DNA of 64,000 bases, from assembly GCA_018907035.1 (NCBI GenBank), contig JACCIC010000094.1, positions 186,001 to 250,000 on the forward strand, written 5' to 3'. This document shows positions 34,950 through 45,189 of this stretch, piece by piece (the first letter of the stretch is position 1; every line of letters begins with the position of its first letter). Made by a program: the position numbers and the translations under genes. A model generated the notes under the pieces. It ran no database searches. It was not told the origin of the DNA and saw only the letters and a program-made list of their open reading frames with translations. This stretch comes from Sycobia sp. Sy_11 (Eukaryota > Arthropoda > Insecta > Hymenoptera > Epichrysomallidae).

Positions 34950-35700
34950 CTGAAGAGTTTCGTGATACATATGCTCTACTTGAAGAAGGCTCTACTGTAA
35001 CACTGGTAGATAAGGATTTAACTATCGATTTAGTTGTGCGCTGTTCATCTATTGCTTTACCTTTAAACGGAATAACTGGCGAGAAATTGATTTCACACTG
35101 TGAAAAACTGCGTTTAACTATCATAGGCGAATTCGGTACAAATACGCTAAATAACGCAATATCTATTAACAATCTTAATTTACCGTCAAAAGTACTTTCA
35201 CATAATTTTATAGCTTCTTTAGGAGATATCGTTCGAGAAAAAGGTATAAAGCCGTATTATAATCCTCGTGTTGAAATTTTAATAGGACAGGACAATTAGC
35301 ATCTTATTGCTACACGTGAACTTTTAAGAATAGCAAACACGCATCTCGCTTTATCGCGCTGCTTATTGGAGCGGAATTTACATGGTTCGACTGTTCTTCC
35401 TTTAAGATCGAAGCGCAATGCATCAAAAGCAGTCAAAATAATGACTGCATCCGCAACGCATGACTGTAATACATGCAACAACTCATTAGATGAGTTCATA
35501 CGGCAGTATTTTGATTTGGAATCAATAGGCGTAACTGAAGTCATATCTGTAAAAAATAAAAAAAATAGCGCAGAACAGATTCTTCAAAAAACGTGTCGTT
35601 GTGTCAGACAATCGTACGAGATTGGACTGTTGTGGAAATCTGATCAACCGCCGAGCGCTGATAGTTTAATAATGGCTAGAAGAGACTCATTTTCTTAGAG
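34950..35700 (+). pseudogene. BEL/Pao aspartic protease region
   Basis: YALLEEGSTVTLVDKDL near 34975 is the retropepsin region; the usual D-S/T-G active site appears as EGS, so the catalytic Asp seems lost. LNGITGEKL, VEILIGQDN (stop) and GSTVLPLRSKRNASKAV follow, all usual landmarks of this domain, then the linker to the polymerase (CRCVRQSYEIGLLWKSD). Confidence 0.8.
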
Positions 35701-36430
35701 CGCAAATTAGACTGCGATGCCGTATAAGCTGATTTATACTATCGCGAAATGCAGCGCTTCATTAATCTTGGCTATGTGAAAATAATGGTCAAAAATACCC
35801 CAAGTCCGTGTATTTGATATTTGCCATATTTCGGTGTATCAAATATTAACAAGCCGAACAAAATAGGATTCGTCTTTGATGCCACCGTAAGGACTGGAGG
35901 CGTCAGTCTAAATGATCAATTGCATGCCGAACCGGATTTACTGCAGTCTTTGACGGGAATATTTCTTCGATTCAGGAGAAGGAGTGCGTTTTAGGCTTAT
36001 ATTGGGATACGTATAGCGAACAACTGAAATTTAACTTGGAACTGAGCAAAAAAGCTCGCGAGGTATTTTCGGGAGATTGAAAACCAACGAAAAGCGAAGT
36101 ACTGAGCGTAATAATCTCTATATTCGATCCGTTAGGTCTGCTCGTACCTTTCAAAGATTTAAAATCCAAAATATTAGTGCAGAGAACTTCTCTTAGTGGA
36201 ATTCAATGGGATGAAAATGTGCGAAATGAAGAACATCTCGATTGAACTGATTGGCTCGAAAGCCTCAATTATTTAAAGGAATGGCGTATACCTCGCTGTT
36301 TGACACTGAAAAATTTCGAGGACGAAAAGGCACAATTGCATGTATTTTGCGACGCAAGCTTAACCGCGTTCGCGGCGGTCGCGTATTTACGTATCGAAAC
36401 ACTAGACTGATTATTTTGGTCCCCTAAATG
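35700..36430 (+). pseudogene. BEL/Pao reverse transcriptase and RNase H, internally deleted
   Basis: FDATVRTGGVSLNDQLHAEPDLLQSL-type sequence (around 35875-35960) is followed almost directly by the post-palm segment (KECVFGLYWDTYSEQLKF, then SIFDPLGLLVPF). The palm segment with YxDD is therefore missing. RNase H follows at 36335-36400 (VFCDASLTAFAAVAYL). No active polymerase is possible. Confidence 0.8.
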
Positions 36431-36499
36431 TAAAAATTGGGAGACGACGAGAAAAAAGATGGAGCATACTCATGACATGTATGACAATACGCGCGATTC

Positions 36500-37295
36500 A
36501 TTTGGAGATTTCAAGTAGTTAAACATCGAGCTTTGGCATCGTGGCAATACAGCATTTGGTCGCAAGGCGCGGTATGCCGCGTGTACTCGATAGTGACAAC
36601 GGTACTAATTTTAGGGGCACGAGCAAAGAAATTAAAAACGCGATTAAACAAATTGATAAGAAATATATCGAAAGCTACGCACTGAAATATAATATCGAGT
36701 GGCGTTTCAGTCCTCCTGATGCACCGTATATGGGAGGTGCATCAGGAGCGATTGATACGCTCGGTGAAGATAGCATCTAAAGCTATTTTGAATGTTCAGG
36801 CACCCACTGAAGAAATACTGCATACAGTAATGACAGAAGTAGAACATTCTGTTAATACCCGAACATTGACGCACATCTCGTTGGACCCAAGGGATAACGA
36901 AGCGCTTACAGCCAACCCTTTTTTGATAGGGGCATCCTCCGGAAATATCAAATTGGGAAAATATGACTTAGAAAACTTGTGTTTCAAAAAGCAATGGCAA
37001 ATAGCGTATGCTTACGCGGATATGTTTTTTGGAAGCGATGGTTGTGTGATTATTTGCCGACGATAATGCCATGTAAAAAATGGACAGAAGATGATGAACT
37101 TTTAGAAGTCGGAGATCTCGTGATGATTATAGACTTTCAGATGCCGAGAAATTTGCGAAATAAGGGTAAAGTAATTGACGTATTCCAGGGTTCGATAAAG
37201 AAGTCCGGGTAGTCGAAGTGCACACTTCGAGAGGGGATTTTCTCTGTCCTACTCGCAAATTAATCAAACTTCTAGGTAACATGGAGGTACAAAAT
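36500..37295 (+). pseudogene. BEL/Pao integrase and C-terminus
   Basis: Open pieces 36541-36780 and 36719-37066 overlap by a frameshift at the PYMGGA motif. DSDNGTNFRG holds the second catalytic Asp, ERLIRSVKIASKAIL the region after the Glu, and VEHSVNTRTLTHI and NPFLIG follow. The BEL-specific C-terminus (GDLVMIIDFQMPRNLRNKGKV) ends near 37290. Confidence 0.88.
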
Positions 37296-37319
37296 AATTA
37301 AATTTTATACGGGGGGAAA

Positions 37320-37990
37320 GTTAAAGGACAGGAATGAAAGGAATGAAAGGAATATATGAAATTATGATTATATGAAATTGTATGAAAAAGTTAAGAGAAT
37401 CTGACTAGATGCAAGATATAAAACCTAAAAATTTCTTTAATATTTCGATTTGTCAAATTTCGATTATAGAAAAGACATATGTTTCCTTATATTAGTAAAA
37501 GTTACGAGAATCTGAAAAGATCCAGAAGAGTAATATATAAAATGGTCATGAGATAATCGTAGGACAATCTAACTCGGATCTGCCACATATCATGTACATG
37601 AGGAAATCATCATGCTAAATATTTACTTAATTCCTATCTTTCTAGACATAAATTAACTGCACACCGTGATACATGTACAGTCGAGTGCGTAGTACTCTAT
37701 AGCGGAAATATCACTGAACTTTTCAATGAAAAACAGTAAAAAAAAAAATGCTCCCTAAATTCAGTGTACGTTTTACTTATTTTTCAATTAAAAATGTTTC
37801 ATTGATACAAAAAGTGATCGATTCAAGCATTCTTTGAGGTGATTTTATATTATTTAACTTCCCTCTAAGTATTCTTCCAAATATTGGTGCTAATCAAGGA
37901 TGAAACTCTATGATGTGTTGTAAGCCAAACAAATGTAAATTTTGAGACTTTTAAAAATGTATGAACCTGCTTAAGAATCAATAAAACTGA
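37320..37990. other. Non-coding, possibly LTR remnant at the left
   Basis: Starts with AGGAATGAAAGGAATGAAAGG repeats just after the polypurine-like tract. No match to the 5' flank of the BEL element was seen. Confidence 0.35.
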
Positions 37991-37999
37991 ATCGTACAG

Positions 38000-38560
38000 C
38001 AGTCATCCATGAATTTTGAATGGAAATGCATTTTACTGTTTTGTAAAGTACTATAACAACTCTCCCTTTTATCAAGGAAAAAGTGGAAATGTCTTTTAAA
38101 ATAAAATCTTTATCATAGTTCAAATTATGAAAAATCCTTCTTCTAAATTATTCTATATGTGAAAGAAGAAAATGCTTAATGTGATTCTTTAACCATATTT
38201 CTAAACTTACTGATATGTATATTATGGCACTCTGACTTATAAATTATTTAATGACGGTCGCTTCTTCATCATTTTTCTGTATAGAACACGCTAAAATTGA
38301 ATTTACCCTTATTCTTGTATATACTTTTGAACTTCAGCTTGAAAGATGTCAACATAATTAAAATTTACCACTACACTAGACTTTATTAGATTTTGAAAAT
38401 CAGAGTGAAAATCTAACTACTCTATTTTAACTTCTGTCTCTTCAGAGTTTAAACTTTCTTCAAGCTAAAGATAATGTTCAAACGCTGCTTGTATACACGA
38501 ACGATGCTGAAACAGGTAAAACATTTCTGTTTTTCTCCAGGAGAAAAAAAATTAGATTGA
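38000..38560 (-). pseudogene. Second, highly decayed copy of the virus-like polymerase N-terminal region
   Basis: Nucleotide similarity to 60340-60830 in the same orientation: shared blocks include ATGTATATTRTRGCACTC, TTTTTCTG followed by AACA, GAATTTAC and CTTGTAWACACGAA. The minus-strand translation has FQAEVQKYIQE where the other copy has a related segment. No continuous frame. Identification depends on the better copy. Confidence 0.45.
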
Positions 38561-38591
38561 TTTACTTTGTTTAGATGCATGATTCTATATG

Positions 38592-38593
<2 letters not shown>

Positions 38594-38638
<45 letters not shown>
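38594..38638. repeat. (AT)n microsatellite
   Basis: About 22 AT units. Confidence 0.98.
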
Positions 38639-38639
<1 letters not shown>

Positions 38640-38640
<1 letters not shown>

Positions 38641-39540
38641 TGTAAATAAAAATAGATATTTTATTTCTGTTAAAATACAGTCGTTATATAAAGTAACTGT
38701 CCGTATTATTTATAAATAACTATATTAATTATAATATGCGTAATACTCTATCAATATGAAAAAATCTAAGATGGGATATTTCAGCGCTATGTTGTTGACT
38801 ATTCAATTATTAGAAAATTTTTCAAATTATTAACAAAATAATATCTTTTTAATAATCAAGAAAAAACATCTTCAGTTAAGTTATTGAGTGAATATAAAAA
38901 ATATTCACACATTTATATTTATTAACATATTAACATACATACCTTAACTTTCTATTTAAAGTTTGATTGTTTTTATAATACAAATTTAAATATTTCTAAT
39001 ATTTACATAAAGAGAATATACATGTATTTGTTGCATCGATTCTATAAAAATAGAATAACTGCATTGGATCATCTCAAAAATGTTCAAGAGCTGCGAATAA
39101 GCAGTAAGTAATTAGCATTGATATGATTTTGTACATGTTAAAACTGCGGACTGACAATGTGCAATACTTTGGTTCGCAGACAATAGGATCACCGTGTAAA
39201 TCTTATATTCAAATCTCAATCGCAATGCTCCTTAAACCTATATATTGTGCAAATTTCCGCATTGATCAGGTTGACAGTCAATCAGCCTGATTCATATGAT
39301 ATATGAAAAGATATAAATAATCAACATATGCAGCTTGATAAGTATAAGTTTTCAGTGCTTTAGAAGGGTCTTTGACCATCAACGGTACGAAGACTCAGAA
39401 TTTCTTTCCCTCATCTATATAAAATCAATTTTGTTTTAAAATTTAATGCTCGATCTTGCGTACTAATTGCGTACTCTTGAGTCCTGGCAATGTTAGTACA
39501 TCTGCCATTGAGTAAGGCTGTAGGCGTTATATCTGTCGAG
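38640..39540. other. Intergenic DNA
   Basis: No feature recognised. Confidence 0.4.
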
Positions 39541-39812
39541 GGGCCCTATAAACGAATTACAAGCACCTCGTATATAAAGATTCGGGCAACACGCAGCTCG
39601 GAAGCTCTGTAGAGTTGTTCGGCACGGAGCGAAGCCGAGCAAGCACGGAGTGGATGAACTCTGCAGACTCTGAAAGGCACGGGCGCGACTGGAACTTTCA
39701 GCTCATGTACGCCGGATTAGGAGCCTTCTGTGTGTCATCGTCTGGCTGGGGATTCCATAAACGTACAATTTCCCGAATATAAAGATGTGGGCGCCATGCT
39801 TCTCGGAGCGGT
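39541..39812 (+). repeat. Duplicated promoter-like block
   Basis: Two related blocks of about 60 bp, at 39541-39605 and 39749-39812. Each has a CYATAAACG segment, then (T/A)ATATAAAGAT about 25 bp later, then GGGC and CTCGGA. The surrounding GC-rich DNA runs into the R1-like relic at 40446. Confidence 0.6.
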
Positions 39813-40381
39813 ATTCTGATGCTGGGAGGGGGTGGCATGTGTGCGGGTCCACTGCTACGCACACTTATACAAGCATAACCCAATTCACTCACTTCACAAT
39901 TTTTGCCACCCATGCCTCTGCTCCCTAAATTAGGGCGGAATGAAAGGGGGCGGGCTCCTTTCTGATCTGTAAGGTGGAGCAAAGACGCTTGTATCTTTTA
40001 TTGATGCAGATCAAATATTCTCGTCTGGTCGTTCCACTCGGCTTTTGTCAAGGAGTTGGAAAAGGGTCCAAACGGAGCTAAAGTCGGTCCACCGCGCTTG
40101 CTGAGCGGTGCATGCCTGGGAGATGCCAAAGGGAGATCCTGGGTGGGGAGGCGAGTCTTCAGATTGCGTGCTTGGGCGACCCGAACCATTTTTGGCTCCT
40201 ACTGACGGCAGGACGGGCGGCTGGATGGCTAGCCAGCACCAGTCATTCTGCATTAGCGCGTGCGTCCTGGCTCCTGACCTTATTGTTGGGGTGTAAAGCT
40301 CGAGAGAACAAAGGTGGGCCAGCGTCACGGGGTGTGCTATATCCCCTGGCTCTGTAAAACAGCCTTACATGAAGGTCCAAG

Positions 40382-40423
40382 CCAGAATGACTCTTTCAGA
40401 TAAGTGTTGAGGAGTCATTCTGG
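40382..40423. repeat. Perfect 12-bp inverted repeat
   Basis: CCAGAATGACTC (40382-40393) and its reverse complement (40412-40423) around an 18-nt loop, in the leader of the R1-like relic. Confidence 0.85.
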
Positions 40424-40445
40424 TGAGCTTGTCGTTGAAGGGTCC

Positions 40446-40930
40446 ATGGAGGCCAGCAGCGTGGGGGGACGAAAACATGATAAAGAAGAATGGATTCGAT
40501 ACACAACAATAAAGAAGAGTTAAGGAGCTCGGAGGAGCAGGAGACGGCCCAAAAAAGCAAGGGGCTCAACAGCTCGAATTTCTTCATTGCGGTCAGTGGC
40601 AGTGGAGCTGTCGGTATCGCAAGCCGATCCAGACATCGACAAGGAGATAATCAAGAGGATTAAGAAGATGAAGACCTGATTGACTCCATCAACAATTTGT
40701 TTAAAATTATGATGAAGTCAATTAAGAAACAAAGGAATTTGAACAACGCTCCGTCGGCATATAGACCCTTATGCATGCTAGATACCGCTGGGAAACTCCT
40801 GGAACATGTGGTGAGACCCCGCCTACAGGCGGCGCTTTTTATATCTGGCTACCTTTCCGAGAGGCACTATGGGTTTCGGAGAGGGCGGTCCACCATAAAT
40901 GCTATTCAGGAGGTTGTAGATTTTATCAAT
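40446..40930 (+). mobile_element. R1-like non-LTR retrotransposon relic
   Basis: At 40697-40925 the plus-strand frame reads SAYRPLCMLDTAGKLLEHVV and then ERHYGFRRGRSTINAIQEVV, the fingers region of an R1-clade reverse transcriptase. It stops before the catalytic motifs. Upstream, ATG 40446 (MEASSVGGRKHDKEEW) may be the start of the first ORF joined to RT by a large deletion. Confidence 0.75.
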
Positions 40931-41448
40931 TTGCAAATTAAAGGAAATCATTTAATTTATTGTTCTTCCGAAAATAAATTGCAGGAATAACCTTAAGAGA
41001 AAACCGAAAATATATTTTTTTTTCAAATCCAACGAATTAACTTTTATGTAGAGCAAATTATTTCGGAGCGAGTGTCATCTGGACCTTTAGATATTATACC
41101 TGCTCACTCAATATAAGCATGATTAACACAGGGGAAGAATTTGACATATTGTTTAATTCTGTGATTTTGGCATTCATGTTTTTGTGCATTTGTTTGAAGA
41201 AGAAAATGCGCCTTCTTATGGGAAAATGTACTATTATTATAACGCAGCCGAACCAAACATTAAATGAACGTTGTTTCTGTACCTGATAATCTAGAATTCC
41301 TGGAAAGTATAATTTATCCGATTAATCATGATGGACATTCTGGAAACCTTTAAATTATAAAATACATAACATTTTTTTGTTTTATATACTTACGATTTGA
41401 TCTTACGTTTCTCAAAAGCCAAAGGATTTTCATAAAGTAATTTGAATT
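40931..41448. other. Non-coding
   Basis: No feature recognised. Confidence 0.4.
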
Positions 41449-41856
41449 TGTAACGTTCCTACCCCCCTCGGGATAGTCTACGCGGTATTTTCCAGGGTAC
41501 TTTCAGAGGGGAGGAAGTATTTCAGGATCGGACGGAGGGTCAGGAAAATAATTTATAAGAACACAGTATATTTTTTGTAACAAAATATAAAAACGAATTT
41601 AATCAGCAACCCCCTTCTATTTACAAGGTGTTCTGAAACAGAAAAAATACGTAACACAAAATTAATTACTAGACGATAGTTGTTAACTAGATTTATATGT
41701 AATGATAACTACTAAGTTCGCGCTATTTTCCGCAATGTGTATAATATCCGGCGTTATTTACCGCACGGATACCTGGTGTTATTTTCCACGCGGGGAAATT
41801 ATAAAATGTGAAAGTTAGAATTTATATAGGAATGAAATAAAGTAAACTTAACTCCG

Positions 41857-42035
41857 CTGGTCTTTTGAGGAGCGCCTTGCAACCAGGATCAAGAGTTCCG
41901 TGCAAAATTGATTAATCTGGATAAGTAAATGGCTGGTCTTTTGAGGAGCGCCTTGCAACCAGGATCACGTGTACTCAGGGATAGGTAAAATTATTAGCCG
42001 TCTGTCTTTCGAGGGGCGCCTCGCAACAGAGATCA
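41857..42035. repeat. Three repeats of a 30-nt double-stem hairpin
   Basis: Units at 41857-41886, 41933-41962 and 42001-42030, each followed by GATCA. The outer stem is CTGGT/ACCAG in units 1 and 2 and TCTGT/ACAGA in unit 3. The inner stem is TGAGG/CCTTG (two wobble pairs) in units 1 and 2 and CGAGG/CCTCG in unit 3. Length and spacing inside each unit are identical, so base changes preserve pairing. Confidence 0.75.
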
Positions 42036-42397
42036 AACTAATAGTTTCGGACAGGATTTTTAAGCAGGAATTTATTGAGCTCTGGAAAGATTTCTAGCTC
42101 CGGGAGGAGTTCGTGTGAATTAACTTCTGGGCAGTTGGTTCACTGGGCGAACTCTCGATTTTGCCTTTTGCAGGCCCTTTTATAGCGAAATACTCGTATA
42201 ATTCCGTCGCCGTTCGTGTAATTTCCGACGGGGCGCCGAATTATAATAATTATATTAATAATAATAACAATTAATAATAATAATATTTAATAATAATTAT
42301 AATAATTATTATTTAAAGTTTACTATGTATATTTGCAGCCGGTGTGCTGTGTACAGTGTTTGTATATGCATATAATGATGTATACGCACATATACAC

Positions 42398-42399
<2 letters not shown>

Positions 42400-42430
<31 letters not shown>
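42400..42430. repeat. (AT)n microsatellite
   Basis: About 15 AT units. Confidence 0.95.
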
Positions 42431-42431
<1 letters not shown>

Positions 42432-42707
42432 ATATAATTCGTACAATTATTAACCTGATTTAATTAATTTAATTAAATACAGCGGGTGCATTTGTTTTCG
42501 GACACCCGTTGTATATATTGGAATGCGCGCGTTCGCCTAACGCAATATTCGTAGCTGGCTTGCGCAGTTCGGTGAGAGTATATAGTAGTGTGTGTGCGGC
42601 GCGTATTAGAGGGGATAGCGGCCGCCGGTCTAATACATTGAACGCGCTCTCTCTTGCCGCGAGCAGTGTATCCTCTCTACGGTATACTTCGGATTTAAGT
42701 TTAGTAC

Positions 42708-42708
<1 letters not shown>

Positions 42709-42745
<37 letters not shown>
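42709..42745. repeat. (GA)n microsatellite
   Basis: About 18 GA units. Confidence 0.97.
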
Positions 42746-42747
<2 letters not shown>

Positions 42748-43540
42748 AGATATTGTGTTCTCTCTCTACTTGTTCGGTTTTCGGCAGTTGCGTCGACTAC
42801 CTTCTTCAGTAGTCGGCACCACCTTTGCCCGTTTTCGGTATGTTTACCGCGTGATATTTAATATAATACATTAGTTTTAATTTAATTATATATTTGTAAC
42901 TTAAATATAAAATATTTAATCTACTATTAACGTGTTATACATCTAATTTCGTAGATGTATATAGAATACATCCACGAAAATAGATGTAATAGTAGTTTGA
43001 AATAATAACTTTTATTTCTTTTGCATGTGCGCGGTATATTTGTGTAATGGATTTCTGTGTTGTTCGGAACGAATTTGCGCAGCCATGTTTTTGGCCGTCG
43101 CAAATTTATAGAAAAAAGGCAAATTCTCTTGACTTTGTAAATGCAAAATTTCTCTTATATAATCTTCCTCAGTCTTCATTATACACTTGTTGTGATCAAA
43201 CGTGTTTACATACGTTCCGTGAATCATGTTTGTTACGAACAGAATTGAAAATAGATTTAAGAATTAGTATTAACTCTAAAATGAAGTCTACATCTTTTAT
43301 CATTTTTAGAATTAAGGATTTATTTATCGATTACAATTCTAGTTGTTATTATATAGTCATTAGATTCACGTATAACGTTTTGTATATTGTTTGAATTAAA
43401 ATTTAAAATAAGATAGTTTCTATTATATGTTTATAGTTTAAGAAAGTAGAAGTATAAAGATAAAATTAATTTATGATTTGATTGTTGGAATTATTAATAG
43501 CGTAATAGTTTTTAAGAAATTTTTATAATATCGCATTGCC

Positions 43541-43542
<2 letters not shown>

Positions 43543-43590
<48 letters not shown>
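43543..43590. repeat. (AT)n microsatellite
   Basis: About 22 AT units. Confidence 0.97.
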
Positions 43591-43595
<5 letters not shown>

Positions 43596-43984
43596 TTAGT
43601 ATTTCTTTTGTAACTAAATATAGTTATAAATTATATTGCGAGAAATGTTTACTTTTACGATTGGAAATAATGTAAATAAAAGATTGATATAATATTATAT
43701 TCACGGGAGAATATGTGAGTAAGAAATATTATGCGATCTCTTCGGACAAAACGGCGCCGCACGAATTATAAAAACTGTTTATAAATGATATGTGAGTATA
43801 TACGAGATATTGAATAATGCTGAGCGAAATCATGGGTTAGCGATTTGAAATCTTATTTTATAAGTTATAATTTGAAATTTTGAATTGGATTCTGAATGAG
43901 TTAATTTAATTGGATTTGAATTGAAATTAATTAATTATTGAAGTTAGGAAACCTTCGTTAAAGGCCGCAAAATTGTATACAACT

Positions 43985-44270
43985 AAGGTACACGATTGAT
44001 CCGTACCATGACGGGTAAAAGCGAAGATTTTCCTGAAAACTGGCTTTTATATGATTTACAACTAAGGTAATCAAATATTAGCCGGAGGAAAATCTTGAGA
44101 TTTTACGAAAGAGGTTTGACTGGTTATGCTTCCATAAAAGCAATTGATCCGTGCTGTGACGGAAAATTCGGAAATTTTCTTTCTAATAGCTGTCTTACAG
44201 ATTCACAAATAAGGTGACTGTATTTTAGCTATAAGAAAATCTCCAGAATTTTGAAAGAAGTATGGACGGT
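43985..44270 (+). repeat. Imperfect tandem repeat of about 130 bp with internal inverted repeat
   Basis: Two diverged units (about 43985-44120 and 44140-44270) share TTGATCCGTRCYRTGACGG, CTTTTA/GCTGTCTTA followed by GATT-ACAAMTAAGGT, and a final TTTTACGAAAG/TTTTGAAAG. In unit 1 AAGATTTTCCT and AGGAAAATCTT flank a loop; unit 2 keeps an approximate version. Confidence 0.65.
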
Positions 44271-44599
44271 GTCAGATTACCACCTCGGGTTCTCCGACCG
44301 TCCGGCTGCGCGAAGTGTTTAGGCTGCGATCGACGAATGGGGCTTATTGCCCGAAATTTGACTCGCCATATGGGCGACGAAGAGTAGATATAAGGCGCTG
44401 CTTGAGCGCGAGCATTCATTCGTATCTCGTCTGTACATTGAGTATATTGTCATTTTATAATATCACTTGTCTTATTGAAACTGCTATATTTAAATACAAA
44501 TTGTGTGATTTATCATTTATTAAATTCCCAGCAATAGTCCAGTATAGTGTTCAATATGATTTAATACAAATAATATTCGACCACATCGATATTATAAGT

Positions 44600-45175
44600 T
44601 AATGGAACCACCAAAAAAATTACGATGGTTTCAATATCGATAAGTCAAAATACCATAGACATGACGGAACCAGTAGAAACTGTACAATCGCAAGAAATAG
44701 AAATAAATTACCAAGAACACGAACTGCTGATATCAAAATCCATACCGACATTTACAGTAAAAAATCCTATAACCCAATCTTATTCTACAGCCACACAAAA
44801 GTACCTAACGCCAAAAAAGAGAACAAGGTCTGATTTTAGGATGCATCGAAAATTTCAGTTTAACAGATTACACCTGTGCTATTAGTGACATAATCCAACC
44901 TATGTACTCTATGCGTCAAGAATTTCCAAGAACAGAATCTGTTTATATTTGTCGAGTGAAAAATTAGTGAGCGAGCTAACAGCTAAGTATATTTACATTA
45001 CTATCAAGAACCAAAACGTCAACATATAACTCCTAATATCTTAATTCAAAAGAGTCATATTTTCAAACGTTGCCCCCGATATACCTGACCATATATTTGA
45101 AAAAATTCTAGACGATTCAAAAGTGAAACGAAGCACTCCAATGGTAATTCAAATTGGGCAGACCAGCTTATCTTA
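44600..45175 (+). pseudogene. LINE first-ORF relic
   Basis: ATG 44600 (MEPPKKLRWFQYR, then a stop), a frame at 44625-44885 rich in Thr/Ser/Gln, and a later piece reading VAPDIPDHIFEKILDDSKVK. This is not a recognised domain, but its position immediately before the polymerase and its hydrophilic composition fit a LINE first ORF, truncated and joined to ORF2 by deletion. Confidence 0.5.
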
Positions 45176-45189
45176 ATGAATATATCCAC

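Larger units (their letters stand above)
33444..37312 (+). mobile_element. BEL/Pao retrotransposon, degraded
   Basis: Plus-strand element in canonical order gag, aspartic protease, reverse transcriptase, RNase H, integrase, then a G-rich tract (GGGGGGAAAG near 37311) like a polypurine tract. Numerous stops and frameshifts and at least one deletion inside the reverse transcriptase. Flanking LTRs are not recognised as a pair, so ends are approximate. Confidence 0.92.
41449..42870 (+). other. LTR-like region of unknown element
   Basis: Begins TGTAACGTTCCTACCCCC, a typical LTR start. It has four copies of a TATTTTCC-centred motif with GCG flanks (about 41471, 41711, 41742, 41769) and three structured repeats (41857-42035), then (AT)n, GC-rich leader and (GA)n. 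The 121-codon frame at 42509-42874 includes the GA repeat and is probably not coding. The right boundary is not resolved. Confidence 0.4.

Noticed and set aside
39698..40357. Several overlapping frames of 60-105 codons on both strands
   Set aside because: GC-rich leader of the R1-like relic; no frame has recognised motifs.
42509..42874. 121-codon plus-strand frame
   Set aside because: Includes a (GA)n tract read as Arg-Glu repeats and lies in an LTR-like region; no domain or homologue recognised.
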